DNA of 24,245 nucleotides from JBCBST01 sp039819115 (GTDB taxonomy: Bacteria > Bacteroidota > Rhodothermia > Balneolales > Balneolaceae), in assembly GCA_039819115.1 (NCBI GenBank), contig JBCBST010000041.1:1-24245 (forward strand). The letters are read 5' to 3'. Every line of letters starts with the position of its first letter. Position 1 is the first letter of the stretch. Of the stretch, positions 13,412 to 19,713 are shown one piece after another. The position numbers and the translations under genes are program-made. The notes under the pieces are model-generated. The model was not told the origin of the DNA, ran no database searches, and worked only from the letters and a program-made list of their open reading frames with translations.

Positions 13412-14544
13412 GCGGGCTGTATATTCACGTTCCGTTTTGTAAGCAAGCCTGTTCGTACTGTGATTTTTACTTTGTAACCCGACGCCACTATAAGGAGGCA
13501 TTTGTTAATGCCCTTGTTGCTGAGATTGAATCGTACCGGGACACCAGGTTTACAGAAGAGCAGGTTGAAACCATCTACTTTGGTGGAGGTACCCCATCGT
13601 TACTCTCTGCTCAGGAACTGGAACGCATCATGGATGCGGTAGCACGCACATTTTCGGTTCAAGCAAAAGAAATCACACTGGAAATGAATCCAGACGATGT
13701 TTCTGAATCCTATTTAAACGAGTTGAAGGCGGTTGGAATATCCAGGGCCAGCATGGGCATTCAGTCGTTCGATTCAGAGCTTCTGGCCTTTATGCATCGT
13801 GCGCATACCTCAGCAGAAGCACTTCAATGTCTTGAGCTATTGGCTAAAACCGGATTCAGCTCCTTTACCGTGGATCTGATTTATGGCAACCCTGGCCAAA
13901 CCGTGGAACAATTAAGATCGGATATCCGCAAGGTACTCGCATTTTCGCCTCCGCATATATCGGCCTATTCTCTGACTATAGAGCCCAAAACCCGCCTGGG
14001 AAAACTACATGAGCTTGGGCGGTTAAATCCTTTACAAGACGATGCGGTTGCCAGCCAGTTGGAGTGGGTTGTTCATGATTTAGCAGAGGGTGGATTAAGC
14101 CAGTATGAGGTGAGTAATTTTTCAAAGCCTGGTAAGGAAGCGATTCATAACTCTAACTATTGGAATCATACCAATTACCTCTCGTTTGGGCCTTCGGCTC
14201 ATTCTTTCTGGTGGAGTGAAGGGGGAGAATCAGCTCAACGCTGGTATAATCCGCCGAAGCTGAGTGCGTATCTTAACCGGGTAGAGAACGATGATTTGTT
14301 GATGGAAACCCTGCACAAAAAAGAGCTTGCGGAAGAGAGAATTATGTTGGCTTTACGCACAAAAAAAGGTATCTATCCCGCCCAGCTTGAGGAACGATAT
14401 GGGTATTCGTTAACCCCGCAGCAGGAGATGTATATAACCAGGAAAAGAGAAGAAGGTTTTTTTCAACTCAACGAACGTCTTGCATTAACGTTTAAGGGAT
14501 TGAAAATAGCGGATACGCTTGTACTGGATTTATTAAGTTGTTAA
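13408..14544 (+). CDS. hemW: HemW, radical SAM heme chaperone
   Basis: A 378-residue radical SAM protein. The cluster motif is C11-x3-C15-x2-C18 (CKQACSYCDF), preceded by IHVPF. GGGTPS, EMNPD, GISRASMGIQSFDSELLAFMHRAH, DLIYGNPGQT and AYSLTIEPKT follow, then the C-terminal HemW-type domain (SQYEVSNFSKPGKEAIHNSNYWNHTNYLSFGPSAHS in parts). This last domain and the missing N-terminal extension distinguish HemW from the coproporphyrinogen dehydrogenase HemN. HemW binds heme and helps insert it into respiratory proteins. It was long annotated as an oxygen-independent coproporphyrinogen oxidase-like protein. It overlaps the upstream gene by 4 bp and is followed by an uncharacterised gene after 40 bp. 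Confidence 0.92.
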   Translation: MSGLYIHVPFCKQACSYCDFYFVTRRHYKEAFVNALVAEIESYRDTRFTEEQVETIYFGGGTPSLLSAQELERIMDAVARTFSVQAKEITLEMNPDDVSESYLNELKAVGISRASMGIQSFDSELLAFMHRAHTSAEALQCLELLAKTGFSSFTVDLIYGNPGQTVEQLRSDIRKVLAFSPPHISAYSLTIEPKTRLGKLHELGRLNPLQDDAVASQLEWVVHDLAEGGLSQYEVSNFSKPGKEAIHNSNYWNHTNYLSFGPSAHSFWWSEGGESAQRWYNPPKLSAYLNRVENDDLLMETLHKKELAEERIMLALRTKKGIYPAQLEERYGYSLTPQQEMYITRKREEGFFQLNERLALTFKGLKIADTLVLDLLSC

Positions 14545-14584
14545 TCTACTTTTATTTAAGCGGTTTTGAACCGATTTTGATGAT

Positions 14585-15577
14585 ATGACAAAGTCGATGC
14601 AGTTGTTATTAGCCGGTTTGATTGATTACGCAGGTATGCACGCTCCTGCGAAATTGTCGCTACGCGATTCACTGCGGAATTATGTGGAGTATACCAATGG
14701 GGATAAAAAGTGGATGCTCTCCCGGTTTGTACTCCCTCATTATGAAATTCCAAACCTGGCACATTTTGCCGACAAAAGTCACCGGTTACATGGTCCGCTT
14801 AGTATTTCTGTCACAACGACTCCAACCCTTACCGTTGAAAAATTTATGACAGTGATCCGGGAATTGGAAAATGTGGTGTTACATGCCCATTCCCAGTATC
14901 CGGGTGAACTAAGAACCGATGTTCTCGAAATTACACTTCCCTCTGAAAGTATAGCATCCAGTAATCACGAGCCTTTAATAAAGGCTATACAGTTCGCTGT
15001 TAGCAGAATGGCCGAGAACCGGTTATTGCCCAAACGTATCTATTTTGAAATTCCCGATTTTGTATTTGATGCAAAGATTCTGCGAGTGGTGATGAAAGCG
15101 ATTGCCTTGCACAACAAAACCATCCAAAAGAAGAAAATCGATAACTATTTGTTTTCCGGATTCAAGCTTCGCTGTGGTGGAAATGATAGCTCTCAGTATC
15201 CCAATTCGGGCTATATATCGGATAGCATGATTTATGCCCGCGATGCAAATGTGGCCATCAAGTTCAGCGATGGATTGCGTAATCCTTTTCGGGATTTCGA
15301 TATCAACCTGGCCATTCCTACCCAGGGATTCATTAATGTGATTTGCGCCGGCTTGTTAAGCTATGCCCAGGATCTGGTTCGGGACGAGATGGTGGAAATA
15401 CTCAATGATGAGTCCTACAAGAGTTTTCGGTTTACCAACGAGTACATGTCGTGGAAGGATTTAGCTATCCCGGTAAATGAACTGAAGATGCTGCGTATGC
15501 TTTCTCTTACCTCTATTGGAAGCTCCAGTTTTGATATACCCGTTGAAGAGTTGTACCGGTTACGGTTGATTTCCTAG
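14585..15577 (+). CDS. Conserved protein of unknown function (LIDYAG family)
   Basis: A 330-residue soluble protein without signal peptide or membrane segments. The sequence pattern resembles a widespread uncharacterised family I know from memory. That family starts LLxGLIDYAGLFPPA, carries a KxRxGG segment, then FKATAGLHHP, GFLNV and a C-terminal SWRG...SFGSCSFxEP. The matching parts here are LLLAGLIDYAGMHAPAKL (7-24), WMLSRFVLP, FKLRCGGNDSSQYP, IKFSDGLRNPF, GFINVICAGLL, FRFTNEYMSWKD and TSIGSSSFDIPVEEL. Alternating hydrophobic strands and helices suggest a TIM-barrel-like fold (inference). The usual AGLHHP segment is SDGLRNP here and FPPA is HAPA, so the protein may have changed its active site. 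It follows hemW by 40 bp and ends 8 bp from a convergent gene. No function should be assigned. Confidence 0.75.
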   Translation: MTKSMQLLLAGLIDYAGMHAPAKLSLRDSLRNYVEYTNGDKKWMLSRFVLPHYEIPNLAHFADKSHRLHGPLSISVTTTPTLTVEKFMTVIRELENVVLHAHSQYPGELRTDVLEITLPSESIASSNHEPLIKAIQFAVSRMAENRLLPKRIYFEIPDFVFDAKILRVVMKAIALHNKTIQKKKIDNYLFSGFKLRCGGNDSSQYPNSGYISDSMIYARDANVAIKFSDGLRNPFRDFDINLAIPTQGFINVICAGLLSYAQDLVRDEMVEILNDESYKSFRFTNEYMSWKDLAIPVNELKMLRMLSLTSIGSSSFDIPVEELYRLRLIS

Positions 15578-15585
15578 CGAGCCAA

Positions 15586-17337
15586 CTATTTCAACAGCAT
15601 CAGTTTACGGCTGATGCTTCCTTCCTGGGTATTTAAGCGATAGATGTACACACCAGAAGCGATATTCGGGAGAGAAATACGAATGGGTTGGTTCTCCCCG
15701 GCCGATACCAATCCATCAAATGCGCGTTGGATCAGCCTGCCGGTAACATCGTATATATCGAGTGTGATACGCTGAGTAGAGGGTAAACTCACCTCAACAA
15801 CTGTGGAGTTATTGAAGGGATTGGGGTAGTTCTGACTTAAGGAAATGGATTGAGGTAAGGAACTATCCCCGGGCAGGGTTGTAATGAAGCGTGAGGATGT
15901 ACGCAGGCTAAACGTAGCCCGGTCGTTAACTTGTGTACTTGTATTAACCAACACCACTCCGACGCGGTTAATAGAGTTCCAGGGCTGCTCCAGGCTTACC
16001 ACTAGTAATGAATCGAGGGTGTACTCTCCATATTCAAGACGAACGGTACCGTCATTAAGTAAAGCAACCACACCCAATTGACTGTCATCCGAATCCACAT
16101 CCGAAATAATCGTCATTGTGCCTTCCTGATCCGGTTGCGGAATAACTTCAACATATTGCGCCGAAACAGGATTGACTACAAAGGTATCAACGAATGCTTC
16201 ATTAACTTCATTAAGCGTGGAAGAGATATCCGGAGATGGATACGCATCGCTTTCATCAAATCCAAAGGTGCCTCTGGATCGGATCAGGCCGGAAGCGTAA
16301 TGCCAGGCAAACGCTTCAGTATGTGCTTCAGCGAACGTGCTATTATAATTGGACAACGTAAAATCCATGGCATTGAAGAGGGTTGAAGAAGGATTTTCAC
16401 GTATCACATCCCATACTTCCGGCCAGAAGGTATCCCCGAACCGCTCATGATAAAACAATGCGTAAGTTATATCCTCGTAAGACCCGGCGAAATTACTGTT
16501 TAGAGGGAGAGCCGTGTTCGGGCTTTCAAACAAATCGCCCTGGTTTTGCCCGATATAATTGTAGTAATCGTTAACCTGGTCGTACACCACTTCTTCCATT
16601 AGTGTAGCGTCCATTTCGGCATAACGGTCGCTGTTTCCGTTCCAGTCGTTATCTGCAAATTGAATGGCATGTTTAAACTCATGGGCAATGGTTACTCTCA
16701 ACGCACCCAGCTGGTCTCCGTCCGGGTCGTCGTTGACCGGAAACCCCACAAAATCGTTATCCACCACAAATAACGTTCGGGGCCCTGAAATAGAACCACT
16801 ACCTGTTGCAAAGCCATATACCCCATTCAAATTCTCGAAACGAATGGTGTACACGGTCCCATCTGGAATAGGGTTAGTATGCCCTAATTCATTTATTTGT
16901 CTGTTAAAGCTAAAATCGGCTGCAATACCGGCTTCTTCTATATAATCCGGGACGCCGTTTGTGTTTTCATCCAGAGCCGGAACGGCATTCACTCCCGTTG
17001 TGCTGTACTCCAGCCGGAATAACCCGGATGGGGAAATGTAGGTCTGGTTGCTTTGTTTACTTCGGATATTTTGTTCTAAAAAAAAGGAAACAGCCTCGTG
17101 TCCGGCGGGGGAAAGTTGGTTTTTGTACTTCTCATAGGCCATTAAAACAGGGGTAAGGCACTTGATAGTATGAGTTGTATAATCGGTATGACTAAGTGCT
17201 GAGAGGATGAATGCTTCGGCCTCTTCGACAGACCGTATGGCATCGTGCTCGTGGGTATGGTTTTCCTGAGCTATTCCCCTTCCCCCAAAAAGAACCAGAA
17301 ATAAGAGTGCTACTAAAGAGCTACGCATACGGTTCAT
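15586..17337 (-). CDS. T9SS-exported putative metalloprotease (MXAN_6640-like)
   Basis: From the ATG at 17337 this is 583 residues with a signal peptide (MNRMRSSLVALLFLVLFGGR then GIAQ). A longer frame to 17463 adds residues before the signal and overlaps trhO, so it is rejected. A calcium-binding-like loop DENTNGVPDYIE (123-134) precedes the zinc-metalloprotease motif H219-E-F-K-H223 (TIAHEFKHAIQF). Nearby acidic residues E241, E248 and E249 are candidates for the third ligand. This arrangement resembles the MXAN_6640 family of putative secreted metalloproteases. The last 85 or so residues form a type IX sorting domain: SLSQNYPNPFNNSTVVEVSL, DIYDVTGRLI, GVYIYRL and a final basic RKLMLLK. The protein is therefore expected on the cell surface or outside. 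It converges on the gene ending at 15577, with no obvious terminator between. Confidence 0.85.
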   Translation of the reverse strand: MNRMRSSLVALLFLVLFGGRGIAQENHTHEHDAIRSVEEAEAFILSALSHTDYTTHTIKCLTPVLMAYEKYKNQLSPAGHEAVSFFLEQNIRSKQSNQTYISPSGLFRLEYSTTGVNAVPALDENTNGVPDYIEEAGIAADFSFNRQINELGHTNPIPDGTVYTIRFENLNGVYGFATGSGSISGPRTLFVVDNDFVGFPVNDDPDGDQLGALRVTIAHEFKHAIQFADNDWNGNSDRYAEMDATLMEEVVYDQVNDYYNYIGQNQGDLFESPNTALPLNSNFAGSYEDITYALFYHERFGDTFWPEVWDVIRENPSSTLFNAMDFTLSNYNSTFAEAHTEAFAWHYASGLIRSRGTFGFDESDAYPSPDISSTLNEVNEAFVDTFVVNPVSAQYVEVIPQPDQEGTMTIISDVDSDDSQLGVVALLNDGTVRLEYGEYTLDSLLVVSLEQPWNSINRVGVVLVNTSTQVNDRATFSLRTSSRFITTLPGDSSLPQSISLSQNYPNPFNNSTVVEVSLPSTQRITLDIYDVTGRLIQRAFDGLVSAGENQPIRISLPNIASGVYIYRLNTQEGSISRKLMLLK

Positions 17338-17417
17338 AACTTCTCCGGATGGTTCTAAGTAAGTTTTCGTATTTTTCTCTGTCGTTAAACGGAATATTAC
17401 AGTTTTTTTGCTGAAGT

Positions 17418-18383
17418 ATGAGCAACTTAAGTTACAAAGTAATTCTTTACTATAATTTTTCACCCATCAATGACCCCGAGCTTTTTTGCAAAGAGCACAA
17501 ACGCTTTTGTAAGGAGCATGAACTGATGGGACGGATCTACGTTTCCAGTGAGGGTATAAACGGAACCCTTGCCGGTACGAACGATCAGGTTGAGGCCTAT
17601 GAAGCCCACTTGAGAAGTCTTCCCGGATTTGAAGACACCGAGTTTAAAAGCGATGAATGCGATTACATTCCTTTTAGCCGGCTCATTGTGAAAATAAGAG
17701 AGGAAATTGTTGCCCTGCATCAAAGCGATGTACATCCATTACACGGAGGTGCACATTTATCTCCTAAAGAATGGCGAAATGTAATGGAGTCGGGTGAGGA
17801 TTACGTGATGATCGATGTTAGAAACGATTACGAATCTAAGATCGGGCATTTTAAGGGAGCCGTACTACCTCAGGTAGAGAATTTCTATGACTTTCCTCAA
17901 TGGCTGGAGCAATCCGATATCCCGAAAGACAAAAAAGTACTGATGTACTGCACCGGGGGTATTCGCTGTGAAAAGTTCTCGGTAGTTATGAAAGAACAGG
18001 GATGGGATGATGTAAACCAATTGCATGGCGGCATTTTAAACTATGCCAAAGAAGAAGGAGGGGCCCATTTCGATGGGAAATGCTTTGTGTTTGACGACCG
18101 TTTGGTGGTACCGGTCAATCCCAATATGATGGATCCGATTGCGCAGTGCGAGATTACCGGCAAACCGGCTGATACCTACATAAACTGCGCAAATATGGAG
18201 TGCAATAAGCTGTTTGTATGCTCCGAAGAGGGAGCAATAGCGATGGATGGATGTTGCAGCGAGGAGTGCCGTCAAAGCGAATATAAGCGCCCATTTGATC
18301 CTGAGCACGCATTCAGACCATTCAGACGCTGGTACAATTATTTTGGCAATGACTTCAAGAGCCGACCGCTGGCTTCACGATAA
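17418..18383 (+). CDS. trhO: tRNA uridine(34) hydroxylase TrhO (YceA family, rhodanese domain)
   Basis: Oxygen-dependent hydroxylase that makes 5-hydroxyuridine at wobble position 34 of tRNA. The 321-residue protein has the three expected parts: an N-terminal UPF0176/acylphosphatase-like region (VILYYNFSPI, GRIYVSSEGINGTLAG, 1-90), a rhodanese domain (about 120-215) with DVRNDYE and the active loop C178-TGGIRC184-EK, and a C-terminal cysteine-rich tail (ITGKPADTYINCANMECNK, CCSEEC) probably binding zinc. The ATG is at 17418, 80 bp from the divergent metalloprotease start. The last 35 bp overlap the RluA-family gene, and both products modify RNA. Confidence 0.93.
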   Translation: MSNLSYKVILYYNFSPINDPELFCKEHKRFCKEHELMGRIYVSSEGINGTLAGTNDQVEAYEAHLRSLPGFEDTEFKSDECDYIPFSRLIVKIREEIVALHQSDVHPLHGGAHLSPKEWRNVMESGEDYVMIDVRNDYESKIGHFKGAVLPQVENFYDFPQWLEQSDIPKDKKVLMYCTGGIRCEKFSVVMKEQGWDDVNQLHGGILNYAKEEGGAHFDGKCFVFDDRLVVPVNPNMMDPIAQCEITGKPADTYINCANMECNKLFVCSEEGAIAMDGCCSEECRQSEYKRPFDPEHAFRPFRRWYNYFGNDFKSRPLASR

Positions 18384-19266
18384 GCCCTTATCCCGTGCCG
18401 TACGGGTTTTACTTCCCTATTCAAACACGCTTCGGTTTAAACCAAAAGCAGAAGAACATGGGAAACTGGTGACGGATGTATTCCATGCCCGATTTCCGTT
18501 TAAATCGAAAAAGGAATGGGAACAGCGGCTAGAGAAGGGTTGGATTTACATTGAAGGGCAAAGAAATAGTCCTCATCCGAGAGTAGAGTTACACGATGTG
18601 TTGGTTCATCATCATCCCCGCGTAGTTGAGCCCTCCGTACCGGATGAAGTAGAAGTACTAGACGAAACTCCGGACTGGCTGGCTATATTTAAACCAGCAC
18701 CTCTGCCCATGCATCCCGGAGGACGGTTTAATAAGAATACCATAACCCGAATTCTGGAAGAATGGGGATACGAGGATCTCAGAATCATTCACCGGCTGGA
18801 TTCTGTAACCTCAGGCATTGTGTTGTTCGCTAAACATAAACCGTTTGCCAAACGGGCTATGCAGTCTTTTCAGGATGATATTGTTCAGAAAACCTATTGG
18901 GCCGTCGTTTCAGGAAATCCCAAAGAGGGTGAACACACGGTGAGCTCGTATATCAGGCGGACAGAGGGCTTTGTATTTGGTTCTTATTCCGATCCCAAAG
19001 AAGGTAAACATGCAACTACGCACTTTACTGTGCTACAACACTGGGATGGTTATGCACTGGTTGAATGTACACCAGTTACCGGCCGGACCCATCAAATTCG
19101 GCTTCATCTCAAGGATTGGGGGCATCCCATAGTAGACGACCAAATTTATGGCCACAATGGGGATCTTTCCAGCAAAACTCCACAGAACACCGGAATACGA
19201 CTTCTACACAAGCAATTGGTCATCGACGACCTGGATATTAGCATCGATCTGGGGCATCATCCATAA
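18349..19266 (+). CDS. RluA-family pseudouridine synthase
   Basis: A 305-residue enzyme that converts uridine to pseudouridine in rRNA or tRNA. The start ATG at 18349 (MTSRADRWLHDKPLSRAVRV) leaves a 35-bp overlap with trhO. An in-frame start at 18247 would overlap far more and adds a polar leader, so it is rejected. The N-terminal 90 residues resemble an S4-like RNA-binding region (WEQRLEKGWIYIEGQ). The catalytic domain has LAIFKPAPLPMHPGG, then the RluA signature IIHRLDSVTSGIVLFAK with catalytic D151, and CTPVTGRTHQIRLHLKDWGHPIVDD. The target site cannot be told from sequence, so I give no gene symbol. The pairing with trhO suggests a shared RNA-modification transcript. Confidence 0.92.
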   Translation: MTSRADRWLHDKPLSRAVRVLLPYSNTLRFKPKAEEHGKLVTDVFHARFPFKSKKEWEQRLEKGWIYIEGQRNSPHPRVELHDVLVHHHPRVVEPSVPDEVEVLDETPDWLAIFKPAPLPMHPGGRFNKNTITRILEEWGYEDLRIIHRLDSVTSGIVLFAKHKPFAKRAMQSFQDDIVQKTYWAVVSGNPKEGEHTVSSYIRRTEGFVFGSYSDPKEGKHATTHFTVLQHWDGYALVECTPVTGRTHQIRLHLKDWGHPIVDDQIYGHNGDLSSKTPQNTGIRLLHKQLVIDDLDISIDLGHHP

Positions 19267-19282
19267 ATCGGTTAAGGCGGGT

Positions 19283-19305
19283 TTTATCGTACATGAAACG
19301 ATAAA
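19283..19305 (+). terminator. Weak hairpin after the RluA-family gene
   Basis: TTTATCGT (19283-19290) and ACGATAAA (19298-19305) form an 8-bp AT-rich stem with a 7-nt loop, 17 bp past the stop. The T-rich tract (19316-19327) lies 10 nt further on, so termination may be inefficient. Confidence 0.35.
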
Positions 19306-19431
19306 CGGATAAATCTTCTTTTTTTTTAGAAATCATTTCCTGAGCCTGACCTCTTTCCTGCTCAGAAACGCATATCTGTAGATGGCATGACACTTGACTT
19401 TCCAAACAGGTAAACCCTTAACGGAGAAACC

Positions 19432-19581
19432 ATGGACTATCAATTACAACAAAATGTAGACCAACTGGAACTACTTCTGAAAGAGTATCCGGAAGCCCGG
19501 TTTTATGTAACCTCGACGATACAGGCCATGTTGCATGAAATTCTGAATTCCATTCATGTTGCCGAAAATATGGCACACTGA
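19432..19581 (+). CDS. Small ORF, 49 residues, unknown function
   Basis: An ATG at 19432 opens a 50-codon frame ending in TGA. GGAG lies 8-12 bases before the ATG, one of the better Shine-Dalgarno matches in the window. The peptide begins MDYQLQQNVDQLELLLKEYP and ends IHVAENMAH. It has a heptad-like leucine spacing (L5, L12, L14-L16) and is probably helical and acidic, without a signal or membrane segment. It sits alone in the 447-bp gap between the RluA-family gene and the aconitase terminator; the rest of that gap holds only a weak hairpin and a poly-T tract. I recognise no family. It could be a real small protein or a remnant. Confidence 0.4.
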   Translation: MDYQLQQNVDQLELLLKEYPEARFYVTSTIQAMLHEILNSIHVAENMAH

Positions 19582-19657
19582 TTAGGCAGACTTGTTTCAG
19601 CACCTGGTATTATCGTCAGCTACAGGTTCTGCTCCCTGATGAGAAAAGAAAGCATAT

Positions 19658-19690
19658 AAAAAAAGCCTCTACCGTTTCCGGAAGAGGCTT
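19658..19690 (-). terminator. Rho-independent terminator of the aconitase gene
   Basis: AAGCCTCT (19663-19670) and AGAGGCTT (19683-19690) form an 8-bp stem with a loop that can extend by CCG/CGG pairing. On the minus strand it is followed by seven T. It lies 23 bp past the acnA stop. Confidence 0.82.
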
Positions 19691-19713
19691 CGAAAGCAGT
19701 CAGAAACAACGAA

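Noticed and set aside
14561..14573. CGGTT-TTG-AACCG hairpin after hemW as a terminator
   Set aside because: The 5-bp stem is followed by ATTTTGA rather than a T tract, and the next gene starts 12 bp later, so read-through is likely.
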